Origin: Brachycybe producta
Lineage: Eukaryota > Arthropoda > Diplopoda > Playtdesmida > Andrognathidae
Direction: 5' to 3'
DNA: 64,000 nucleotides
Assembly (NCBI GenBank): GCA_036925085.1
Contig: JAUPFP010000005.1
Coordinates: 4,183,383-4,247,382 of the forward strand
In this document: positions 47,213-59,900 of the stretch, piece by piece
Layout of the letters: each line of letters starts with the position of its first letter
Numbering within the stretch: position 1 is the first letter of the stretch
Position numbers and translations under genes: made by a program
Notes under the pieces: model-generated
The model's database searches: none
What the model was told of the DNA's origin: nothing
What the model saw: the letters and a program-made list of their open reading frames with translations, nothing else

Positions 47213-50020
47213 AATCAAATTTGCGAAATAGGGTTATTTTATTTAAAGGCGGTTTACAGCCTGGAAAAAAAGGAGACACACTCTAAAGGCCATCTTCCAC
47301 TTGGTTTCTAATTGCTTGGTTCTTAGTCACCATAAACTAGTCATTCGTGACGTTTATTAAGTGCCTGATAATAGTTGACTCAAACTAACGTAACTTTCTT
47401 TAACTCTAAAAGTCGATTTTCATGCGTGCTCTGAAATGTGTGCTGTTTGCAAAACACAGCGCACAACTCATCGCGTGTGCGTTTTCATGATAGGAGTCAA
47501 CCGACAGCTGTGTGCCGTAAACGTCGCACACAGCTCCGATCTGTCTGTCTTTGACAGATATTTTGTTGTGTGTTGTGCGCCGACGACAGTGCCGTGTTTG
47601 TACTTACGTAACGACATATCTTTTCAGCTAATAGGAATGTCACAAAATAGCACAGGTAACCTTTTCTTACCATGTAGCTCTGTTAGATTTTGGGTAAACA
47701 TAAAGTTACAAGGTTCACCTGAGGATACCCCCTCCCCCCCCCCCCAATTTCTAGACGTTGTAAGAGCTTCACACACACACACACACAATTTCTATTTCGT
47801 GTATGGGGTTTTTAGTTTTGAGAGACTCCAGGAGATTTCAAGAGGCTTCCAGGATGTCTCTGGTTTAGAAAAAGAAAGAGAGTTTTGTGAGCCTCGCATT
47901 GCTGTTCGGGAACATCCCGGAGTCTTCACAATTTGCAGAGGACCTGTCGGAATGTTTATCCAATAACTTTTTTTTTTACGTTGTTAGCAAGTAGTTTAAA
48001 TTATAAAAATGTAGGTGTTCTATTTTCTGAAATATTTATTCTTAAAAAAAATATGTTTCCTGCATTACTTGGCAGTGTATAAAAGTGAATGTTTGGCGAG
48101 CCGGCGCCTACAAGGAGCGCGCAGCAGGCGGCATTTGCTGCTAGTAGTATATAAAACTCACCTCTGCGTCACGGTGATCACTTTTGCGTCACCGTAAACA
48201 ATTCTCACCAAGTGGTACTACACTGCTACATTTCTGGCCTAAAATAAAATCACTACTGCGTCACTTTCAATAAATGAAATAAATGGCGCCAATTAAAGTC
48301 TCCCCTCAACCATTATTAAATGTCCATTAAATAATATTTTCTTTTTCTTTTTAATGCCTGAATAGTTTTTCAACAATAGAGGACATTTATAAAAAAGCAT
48401 TAGTTTGCTATATTCATTTTTATTTTACAAGATATCATTTATTTTTTTGTTAAAAATCTTATTGTTTTTTTTTTCAATGTAATAATTTTTGCTTAAAGAA
48501 CTTTTTTAATTATTTTTACATTATTAATTAGTTTTTTTTTTCAGCTTCGACTCTTCTATATTCGTGAAAAACAAAAACAAAAAAAAAAAAACAAAAAAAA
48601 AACAAAAAACAAAATTAAAACAAACACAATGTTTTAGGAAATTATTTTTTATTAACATTTCAATTATACACATCATAACTAAAATAAAAATAAAATGACA
48701 TTTTTTATTAATCACAAATTGTTTTTTCGAAATGGTGCTCAAGTGTTTCAATTTTTTCAATTAAATTCAATATTCGTAGAATTTCTTTTTCTACATCACA
48801 TCTCCTGAAGGCAGAGACTTCCTTGTAGCGCCCCAAGTGACTCGTTAGAATTTTAATCTGTCTTAGTTTATCATATAAATCTCGATGATACAAATAACTA
48901 GAAACATATAAAAAACATCAAATCATAGTCGAATAACATTTGGGAAAAAAGACCAGAAATATGCATCAGTTCTAGCAGTTAATTCTTTGATGGCCTTTGA
49001 ATGGCCTTGTCTACCCTTACGAGGATTTCTAGTTAATAAGCCATTAAAGTGGTACTGAATTTTGAGTCGGCCTCTTGTGTAGTTCCTCTTGGGTCAACCA
49101 ACATTTTTGACCAGAATGCAGAAAAAAAAAACACGTGATTCAAAACATATATCCTTCAATATGCAGGTATATAAATCATTGATATAATTTTGAAGGTCAT
49201 GGTCAGGCTAATTTTATAGGTGACTTGAAATTTATGATTTGAAGCACTAATATGCTTTCTATTACGGTAATGTATTTATATTATTTACAGTATGTTGTAT
49301 TTTGACGCCGTATTGGATCACCTGTGTGTCGTATATAAATCTCCACCCTTTTATGAGGTATGTTCATGTAAAAATTTTCGTTTGAGCCATAAGGTCATTG
49401 TGTTTTTGAAATTTTTATGAAAACAAAGATGTCTGGTTTGTCTGGATGTTTTGTTGACTTTTGACAATTTTTCCTGAACTTTTTTCTATGTGTTTTTCAA
49501 GTTCTTCAACTGTAAACATCCAATTTGGTATGTAAATTGTGTTAAAGTTTGTTTTTCTCGAATTTCTGTCTACAGTTTTTTTTTATTATTTTAAATACAA
49601 TGCGATACAACAATTTATGGAGGTAGGTTAGTTTGGCTTTCTTAATAATTGAAGGATTATTGGCTAAAAACAATAAGAGACTATTTTTGGTGAAAAGTTG
49701 GCTGGTTGTTTCATCTTGTAGCTTATTAGTAAGTTATTACCTACATATTCAAATCGTGATTCAAGACTTTGAAAAAAAAAGGTCACTGTCTTTGTAAAAT
49801 ATATATAAGAGCGAAAGAAAAAAGGTATCCCCTAAGAATGATCAGGGTTCATGTGTTAAAACGTGCCAAAACGACCAGAGTCCAAACCCATGTAACCTCC
49901 CTTATGTGTGATCCAGTCAGTTGCAAAACATGTGTGGTTGTGAAACAATATCTTTTTCTTTTGATGTGTTCATTTCTCACAAATTTTTGGTCAACCCTGA
50001 GGAAAGTATATTTTACCCAT
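47213..50020. other. Convergent intergenic stretch, no gene
   Basis: It is AT-rich. The open frame at 47436-47966 spans poly-C and (CA)n and has no family feature. An A-rich/T-rich tract lies at 48530-48620. Confidence 0.45.
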
Positions 50021-50030
50021 TCCCAACAAC

Positions 50031-50265
50031 CATAGGCGTAAATTTGGATTGAAAAGTGGAGTGGCAAGAGTTGAGGCACCAAGAACAAACAAGACCTAGT
50101 ATGAAGCATGAACAGAAACAGATAAATTGGTGACAAGTGTGTGAATTTGTATCCTGTTTTATTGCAAAATTTGCAAGTTACGAACGTAAACTTCGAAAAG
50201 AGAATTAATTTAATTTTTTGGGATGGCGGGTGCCACCCCCCAACGCCCACTAATTTACGCCTATG
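50031..50265. mobile_element. Non-autonomous hAT-like MITE with perfect 8-bp target duplication
   Basis: The ends CATAGGCGTAAATT and AATTTACGCCTATG are inverses, and CCAACAAC flanks both sides (50023-50030, 50266-50273). It lies between the convergent NCKX genes. A relative without a clean duplication is at 25393-25659. Confidence 0.85.
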
Positions 50266-50420
50266 CCAACAACTTAAAACCTGGAGACCAAGAAAGTGAA
50301 GACAAGTTTGTGGACGACACACTTAATTATTAATGCTGTTTCAGTGAAAATAATAGTAGAAAATGATCAAGATCCATTTCTTTTTTAATAAACTTTGTTT
50401 TTTCCCTTTGTTTTTACCCC

Positions 50421-50524
50421 GGGGTAAAGATTGACATGAAGATTGAACCAAACTTTGTTTTTCCCTTTTGTTTTAAAAAGGGAAAAACAAAGTTTGGTTC
50501 AATCTTCATGTCAATCTTTACCCC
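50421..50524. repeat. Perfect 49-bp inverted repeat with 6-nt loop between the convergent NCKX genes
   Basis: Arm 50421-50469 (starting GGGGTAAAGATTGACATGAA) is the exact reverse complement of 50476-50524, with loop GTTTTA. It lies 450 bp beyond the NCKX-B stop. It could fold as a long RNA hairpin if transcribed from either side. Confidence 0.95.
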
Positions 50525-50945
50525 TTATTTGTAAACGCTGTGGGGATCGACATGAAACTTTGAAATTGTCATTCAAAAAAATGAACAAGAAAGGACTCTG
50601 ATCGTTTTTAGATGTATCCCTTCAATTGGATATGTTTTATATTCTTATTAAGACGTTAAAAATATTTTAATATCGTCATTACAAGATAATATATGCAAAC
50701 GATCCAATGTTGCACGAATGGGTCTAGCAACCAAACGGCGATACATACACGATGTAAGATGTTCCTAAAGAACAACACGTGGTAAACAGAATGGGTCTCT
50801 TTTGTTTGTTTTTGAGGTGCCATCAATTCTTTGTAGTTCATGAATTCCCCCCAAAAAAAACATTTAAAATGCATAAAATATTTTTTAATACGGTACAAAT
50901 CACAATAATTGTCACATGCTGATACAGCCAGAGTGTAAACTCATT

Positions 50946-50951
50946 TTTATT
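50946..50951 (-). terminator. Candidate poly(A) signal for NCKX-B
   Basis: AATAAA on the minus strand starts 23 nt after the NCKX-B stop codon. If used, the 3'UTR would be very short and would not reach the 49-bp palindrome at 50421-50524. Confidence 0.35.
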
Positions 50952-50973
50952 ATACAAATTTGTAAATGTTGTT

Positions 50974-53900
50974 TCAGTTGTTATTTAAAACAGAAAATAG
51001 AATCGAGAATGTTATAAAAATGATATACAAAAACAAGGATATTAATGCTACTCTATGATTTAAATTAAAATGATAATGCAATAAGACAATATAAATTGGA
51101 AATATTGAAACAATCATACTGATGATAATATAATTGATGTTCTTGTCGGGAATGTTGACGAATCCTTTCGATGATGGCAGTATGCACACTATTATCCATG
51201 GAATACTAAGATTGAAAAGAATGTCCATTATGTTGCTGCCTATTCCATTGGCTATTGCCATGTTAGCGAGACCTGCAACAGATTAATATTCTTTATTAAA
51301 TAATTACTGCATGTATACTTGCGTTGTCCTAGTCAGCTTGTGTCTTTAGGCTCTCGTTACGATCACTGCAGCTAATACACCGCATACGGCATTACAGAAA
51401 AATGACGTAAAACATATAGATGTCAACGGTTCGCCAATTACTGGAACTGATAGAACCGGTTCGCCAGTATAGGTCGAACTGATAAGAACTGGTTCCGAAC
51501 CTAATAGAAACGATTCGGGTCTACCAATTGCTACAGCTAGTAAGTACCACACTGCATTGTGGTACAAGGTGTCGGCCGACGGCACTGACATTATTTTGAT
51601 TGTCATTTTTTCTGAAATTATGTATGCATTAGCGTAATGCTGTGAGTGTAATGCGTGAGCTCATGAGCTGCATGAGCGTAACGAGAGCATTAGAGAGATT
51701 AATGAAAAATATAGGATTGTTTCATTTTGTCTGATAAAAAGGGGTAATAGCAAATGTTTTCAACAATTGAAACATAACGATTTCAAGCATTTTTTTGTTA
51801 TTACTCCTTTGTATTACAACACAAATGACACAATCCTAATTTTGTTGGCAATCCTTCTGACATCACAAGTTTCTTCAAAGGGCGATGCAAGTGTATCTAG
51901 TGTAACACCCTGTAAATCGTGATCCCGCCAAAACCATAGCCCGGGGGTAAACAACTCTCAACCGTCCCTCCCTCCCCTCTGACTCACCTTTCTGACTCAT
52001 ACCCAAGCGGCGGATTGATACAAATAGGAACATGGTCACTTGGACCTGGTTACACCTCGCAGGTGTACACAGGTCCAAGGTATAAAAGGACCGCGCTCCT
52101 GTTTGTCTTCAGTTCTTGTCCTTTGCCTGTATTCCGTGATAAATTCCGAATCATGGGCCTGAGGACGCACCGTTAGTATTTTACATATTCATCCTTGTAT
52201 TCTGTGTTTCTTACAAGTGATGAATAAAAGTGTTATAACAAGAAACAGCGTTGTCTTTCTGTAATGTAACCAGCTTCTCTTCAGAGGCCGGAGACTCTAC
52301 AGGGCAAGAGTTATACGATTCTCAGCAGCTACAACATCTTCTCTTGTCGGGATACCGAAAGGAGAAGATGTACATCAGCATCAACCGGAAGAGAGAGAGA
52401 GATGGCCGCCACTCTCCTGCATCGATTTCACCCCCATGCAGAGGAGTGACCACGATCTGTCTCCATCCAACTCTCTCTGCAGCTCGAATCTTCTCCGTGC
52501 GGGCACCGTACTGTTCAGAGAGGATTCGAGGTACAGAAAATGTCATCTAAAGGTTGGTAATAAATATTGGTTGATGTCAAAAGCTCACACTAGAGTGGCA
52601 TTGTATGATAGTTCCAGAAGAAGTTCTACCTTGTCTTGCAACTGCTAAAGAGCAGAAAAGGTCTGCCATGCTGGTACCAATGGCTAATGCTGTGTACCCC
52701 ATGATCGTGTCTGGAATGCAGAATGTCACGCCTGTTGTACATAAAATAAACAGAATGTTAAGTTTAGTGATTTTTCAAGATATAACTGGATAAAGTTAAC
52801 TTTGATACGTGCCACGTTTACTTCTAATGAATAAACAGCAATTTTTTTTTACTACAAAATACCAAACTACTAATTCCAATAGTATTCTTATTTAGATATG
52901 CTATAAAATTAATCTTTCTTATATATGTAACTCATAAATTACATAAAATTAACAAGAAAATAAAGCATAAGGAAATAAACACGTTAACGAAACTAGACTA
53001 ATGTAAGTAGTCTAAATAGGAAGTGACTTTCTAATTGGTCACATGAATTACTTACATTTTAGAGGCTGTTTTAAAAAAAAAGAAACACTTTGAAAAAATT
53101 CAAGCAACTGTTATTTAGTTGTGAATTTTTTTAAAAAAAATCTACAGTATGTTGCCAATTTATTGAATTGGTAAAAGCCGTGTGGTTTTTTTTGTGCATG
53201 TAAAGGTGGCACTATTTCGAATTTCTATTTAATTTAGCACACACTGCCTAAGCATAGTTCCAGCTTTTTAGTAGCAACTTTTAAAGGAAAGTAAAAGTTT
53301 ATTTTTAATCCAATAGCTTTGACACTTCAGCTCGCACGTGCTGCATGACACCATGGACTAGACACACTCCATAGTTAGGCGAAAAATTGTCGTTTCCAAA
53401 AACATGGTCTCAATTCTAGCTATGCCTTTGATGCCTTTAAGTTGAACTTTTAAAGGTAATTCAAGTCACAAACTCTTCTTGAATGCAATTCTTTGCTATA
53501 TTTAAAGGAGTTTTATTTTATACAATTTTGAATTATGCTAATTCGCGTCACCCATGTTAAAGTTCATTGACCTTAATAAAGTCCATTTCGCCGGCCGCAT
53601 TTCGCACTCTTTAAAATCATCTTTGAGCTTTAAGAAAAATTGTATGTTTTCCTTAATATTTTCTACGGGTACTAAGATAAATTTACCACGTTTCGAATTG
53701 CAGGTGGGTTGCTAGAGCCTTTTGAGCAACTTTGGAACCACAAATTTAACCTGTGACTCATGGCACGTGAAACTCTGAAGTGTCACTAGGCTCTTAACTG
53801 ACTGAATGTATTGTCAATGTGGAATTACTGAAAGTAAATGTTTGACTAACTTCACCATATTTTTTTTTTCACAAAATGAATTGACTTTTTCAAACTTTCC

Positions 53901-56900
53901 AAAATCATAAAAATAATAAAAGTTATGGAATTTTTTATATTCTTTGTATTAAGCTTGTTTTAATTTGCTTCTAAACTTAGATTTGAACTGAAATATGAAT
54001 AGGCATGTTGATAATTTTAAATGAGTTATTCAGAATTAGGCTGAAAACGATACCAATGACTGTAGCCATCCACGATACAAAATATGTAATAATTCCAACA
54101 TATATAATCGATATGACGAATGTCACCAGGTAGAACTTTTCCCATTTTTCTTTCTTACAGTCAGGTACACTTATGAAGTATATGGTATCAATGGGTATAG
54201 TTAGAAACCACATGAGTTTCCTGTGTATTGAGGATAGGATTTTCAATTTACATGAAGATTCCTTTTCTATAATACAAAAATAAATATTAACTAAGTATAA
54301 TTTTCAAATTTGTATACAAGTAGTTATCACCCGAAACTAAAATATTACCTTCTGGACATATGGTGTTAGCAATAGTGCTTTTGGTTTCTACTTGTTCGGA
54401 GTTTTTGTCTTCACTTTTTTTGCTTAACACCATTTTTTGCTTTATACTTTCGTCATTATTGACCACAACAACCACATCTGGATGATTTTCTTTTTCTTTT
54501 GATTCTTGTGGTGGTGTACTAACATTTGTTTTGCAATTCAGTATATTTGTTTTCAAGTGGTTCATATGCTGAAGAAGAAAGCACTTGAGTTGTTCCGAGT
54601 ACTTAAGTATTAATACATAGAAGCCATAGGCAATCAATAATATCAGTGCTTCATACCTGTTAAAAAAATTGATAACAAATTAAAAAACAAATTGAATTTT
54701 TGTTTTTTCGCTGGACATTTTTGCTATTTCCAAAGTTTCCAAGAACATCACTGGAGCTTAGCATTAGCCACTGCAGTGAGGTAGGGGGGTTACGAAAACA
54801 AAATAACTATCTAATCAGCCACCTTAACTAATTCTGTAATTTAATATAATTACACAACTTTATAGATTATTTTAATAGTATTTCCGCATACATTATACAA
54901 ATGTATTTGAGGATATGCACAACAACATATGACTGAGTCACATTATTATGCAAATCGCATTTGTATTAGTGCTGGTCACTATCAGTGTCTAAAAGGTAGG
55001 TGTTCTAAAATCCATACTCTACATGCTTACATCCATACATCTTATAACTTGTTTGTGAACAAAAAATGTTTTATATAGACGTACATAATGAAGCAGTTAG
55101 TTTTATTTCATTTCAATTTAAATATTATAATTGTTTCTCTCATGAAAATTATTCATGAGTTAGACAAAGAGAGTCTATTTTTGGCAACTTGCCGTTCAAT
55201 TTAGTGTTCCTTTAATTAAATTATTTTTGTTTTCATTTCAAATTATTTTACTGGTTTTTTTTTTCAAGTGTTGTTTAAAACATTGCCAATAAAAGCGTAA
55301 CAATCACCGTTAAGAGTCTATACATCGCCAAAATTATTTTGAAAAATCTCCACAATGAGCACTAGCATCGTTTTTCAATTGAGAGTACGTAGTGTCAGGT
55401 AAAATACTAAAATAACATGCTGCTCGGCAGTGAAAATATCTGAGGGTGACAAATTCATACCATGCAGCTTACCAATGCTGATATCTCTTAATAAAATTAT
55501 GTAGATTGACTTGTTCTTTTTTATGGCTATTCTAAACTACTTGTCTAAAAAGCTTATTTCACGCCAAACTTATTTAACCAGTTATTTCACGCAATTATAA
55601 TATACTTATTAGTAATATCTAGATCTATTAGTAAATCTACTTATGGTAAAATAATCTAGATATTACTAATAAGTATATGATAATTACGTGAAATAACTGG
55701 TTTTTCCACTGTTTTCAGAAGATAAACTTATTTCAATGAAAATGATAGGCCCTACATTCCTTACCAATAGATTTTGTTGTCAGACAATGTCACTGCTAAC
55801 ACGTTTAAACTAATTATGTAGTATGCAAAGTCTCGTGTAATGGGCCACCATTCCATATGAATATGCTAGGAAGAAAAAAGAGAGAAAATATTATGAATTT
55901 ATGGATATCTACGAGCGTACAGTATTCACTAATATATACTAATATACAGTGTACAGTATCATAGTTTGTTAAGGGCTGACTTTGTATCTCCCTCCCTTTG
56001 TGCACGAATGTTCTTGGAAACTACACACTCTAGAATCGTGAAAATTAACCAGTATACACATCTTTAGATGAGATTCTTGGTAGACTACATTAGCATTTTC
56101 AATTGTTTTCTGTTTAATTACCACATTTTTGTGAAAAATCATAAAATTTCATGAGCAGGCATCACGCTTTTTTTTCAAAGAATAAATTAACCCATGTGGG
56201 TTATGGTAAAGGTCGTTTTTGATCTCACAATTAACATTTACAATTACAAAAATTGGTTATGTATTTGGCAGAGAGTTAGTGAGGAAGAGGTCTTTGGTTC
56301 AAATCCTGGCTGGAGTTTTTCTGTATTAACGCGGGATCAAGCAAAGTATTTACTCGAAATGTATACCACGAAGTGTTCTCAATCTGAGATCTAAGGAGCA
56401 CTCAACTGGCCCCAGAAGTCCCATAAAGCTTGAAAAAACAAGACTTTAATAATTTTTAAAATTAAAAAAAATGAGTCAAAAACCAAGGCTTTTTTAAAAA
56501 AACGGCCAAAAGTCGATAAATATTTAAATACTCTAAAAGCTGTAAGAATGCCTCAGGAGCGCACAACTGGCGCTCAGAAAGCTTGAAAAAGCACAAGGAT
56601 TCAAGAATTTTTAAAATTCGAAAAAATGGATCAAAAGCAAAGACTTGGCTTTTTTCAAAAAACTGCCAAAAGTCTAAAAATAAAAAATTTATATTATAAT
56701 TAAGTATAATTACCTGTTTAATGAGTAACCCACAAATTCCAATTACTACATACACATTAAAAACACAAGATCCAAGAATGTTCCCAAGCCCCAAATCGTT
56801 ATGAGTGATAAACGTACCTGCAACAAACATTCAGTGAGTCAATAAATAAAAAGTAATTTGCTCATGAGGATGAGCACAGAGCAAAAAAATAATACTTTCA

Positions 56901-59900
56901 TTTAATTTCCAAGATACCAATGCATGGTTGCAAACTCAAAACAATTTGTCATACTGTCACACAGACATGTTTTTCTGATAAATGGGAATTGGTGTGGCAA
57001 TCTTTTTTGTATTTTATTTGTTGATAGCACTGAGCATCAGCTAGCGTAGCCTTACCTTATGAGAATGTTCATTAGGAAAGTACAAACTACAGATTATATA
57101 CAGTTTGTATATCTTGTATCTGTCTCTTGGGAGAAATGATCCGAGCAAATACTTTTTTGTGACACGACCCACACATGACCAATGACCAATGTGTAAGTCG
57201 CATTCCTGAGCGCCCTGAAAGATGGCACCTCCTGGTGCCCAGGTGGCCCTAAGAATGTGGCGAAAAGAGTTTCCCATCGCCCACGACATATGTAAAAGCG
57301 ATTACATAGAGAAAATTGGAATTCCTTCTAATTTGCTCATGGCACTTGGCAGATAATAATTCTTGAAAATATTCCCCAAAATGATTTAAATATTCTAAAA
57401 AAAATTAGTTCCCAAAAAGGAAATGTTTTGAGAACAGGATAACCTCGTGGCACTTTTTGAAGACGTTTTTATGCAATTTAAGTGATTATGGTTAAAGAGT
57501 TTTAAGAGTTTTGGAATTTTCAAAGCATCAGAATATTTTCAAGTACAACTTCAATGTTCGATGGCACAGTGCTGATCACTCAGTGTAAAGTCAATTTCTG
57601 TGGCATAGGCTACCAGTGCAATGTCGGTAGAAATAAGAGTTAATTCAACTGTTGTCGTGTTTTTGTTTTACCTTTTGGAGGTTCAGAAGCCAATCATCAT
57701 TGTTCCTAAATAGGAATAGGATACCCTATTACATTAGGAGCTAACCAGAGAGCTACAACGGGGGTGGAAGTAGTCTTTTGCCCTAAAACAGGATTGACAA
57801 AAGTCAGTAAAATAACAGGAACTAACAAACCACCACCTCGCAGAAGTCCAGGCATGTTACACTTTTATTACGAGCAAAAGCTCAGATCTAAAATATTCAT
57901 ATAAAAACGAGCAAATACTCATACTCCAATTATTCGCATAAGAGCAAGAAGTAATTACTTTGTTTAAATTCATATCACCCGTAGCGAAAAAATATTATTT
58001 CGAATCATCTAATATCATAATTTGCTAAGGGCTGACTCCCTCCCTCCCTTTGTGCACGAATGTTCTCGGAAACTACACACTCTAGAATCATGAAAATTAA
58101 CCAGTATACACATCTTTAGATGGGCTTTTTGGTAGGCTACATTAGAATGTTCAATTTTGTTCCGTTTAAATTATTTTTGTGAAAAATCATCAAATTTTAA
58201 AAAACCCCGCAACATATAAAAGTTGGCAGCCACGAAAGCAGACTTTATTGCATCACGTTTTTTTCAAAGAATAAATTAACCCATGTGGGTCAAGGTAAAG
58301 GTCACCTTTGATCTCACAATTTACATTGGTAACAAATTTGGTTATGTCTCATGAGAGAGGTCCTTGGATCAAGTCCTGGCTGGGGTTTTTGTAAATTAAT
58401 TTCTTCAATGCAAGGCAAGCTTATAATAATAGTAGGATCAAGAAAAGTATTTACTCCAAATGTATATCACGAAGGGTTCTCAATCTGAGGTATTATACAG
58501 TGCGTAAATGTTTATAATGTTATAAATGTTTATAAAATTATAACAAAATGTAAATGTTTATAACATGCAACAAATTTTATAACTTGGGCTATACTTCATG
58601 TATTTGCCTGAAATTTTCAACATTTTCATCCTATATTATAAACGTTCTGCTAGGCAGAAAGTTTTTTCCAAAAAAGGTAAAAATTTAGAAAATTAAAAAC
58701 TGGAAAATGGCAGTTTCATAAACAAACTAATGAACTTTTCACTTTTATCAATTAATGTGACAAAATAACATACTGAACGCAACTGTAACATTATAATTAA
58801 TAAAGTATACAACTGCCCTGATGTTTTATAAATTAACACATTGATTTCTACATACTTTAAACAATATTTATAAGAAAATTTACAAAAGTTCTGCCCAGAA
58901 GCAGCTAAAATGGCACTTTTCAGCTCTACTGCTGTAGTATAATCATGGCAATCTGCTTAATCATTATGTACAATGATGTCCTAAAAGTTCTCTGTAGGAT
59001 TTAAGTCTGGGGGACACGCCGGTCATTTGAGAGTGGTGATATTTTGGTTTTGTAACCATTTATTCCTTACGTTACTGGAGTGAACTGGTACATTTCCTTG
59101 TTGGAATACTAACCTAACACTAGGAAATCAACTTTGGACTGTTAGTAAACACTTTCATAATGTTGTCTGATAATAAACATTATTTTTTTGGTTGAAATGG
59201 AGGCAAAGCTACTCATTGCAAAGGGCACTAAACACTGCATAATGTTAGGCTCTCACCACCAAACTACATGATTTTGACGTGTTTTTTTTTCTTTCTTTTT
59301 TATATTGGAAGGATGTGAGAAAATCACCGCAATATTTTCTAAATCAAAATTTTGGCAGTGGGTCAGCTTAATGATATGGGAAACATTTAGTGTCTTTGGA
59401 ATGAGCAGCTTAGTTTTTCAACTGCATGCATAGCTTAGGATTTATTTCAACCTAAACAAATATTATTGATTATCAGACAATGTTTGGAGGGTGTGTACTG
59501 CCATAAAAACATCGATTCCCTAACATTAGCTTAGTATTCCAACAAGAAAATGCACCAGTTCCCTCCAGTAACCTAACGAAAAAATGGTTACGAAACGAAA
59601 ATACCACCACTCTCGAATGGCCGATGAGTTTTCCCAACTTAATTCCTATAGAGAACAGTTGGTGCATCATCTTAAGTGATGAGTAAGCAGATTGCCGAGA
59701 TTATAATACATTAGCAAAGCCCAAAAGGGCCATTTTAGCTGCTTCGGGGCAGAATTTCTGTAAATTTCTTCATAAATATTGTTTAAAGTATGCAGAAAAT
59801 AATGATTTCAGTTATAAAACATCAGGACAGTCCTATACTTCATTAATTTTAATGTTACTGTTGTGTTCAGCATGTTATTTTGTCGCAATAATTAATAAAA

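Noticed and set aside
47436-47966. 176-aa open frame between the NCKX genes
   Set aside because: It runs through poly-C and (CA)n simple sequence, has no domain, and no splice or family support; probably chance.
48524-48760. Open frame rich in Phe and Lys on minus strand
   Set aside because: It is the translation of an A-rich/T-rich low-complexity tract.
56308-56325. tRNA gene suggested by the GGTTCAAATCC word
   Set aside because: No cloverleaf can be drawn around it; only promoter-like words remain, fitting a SINE-like repeat.
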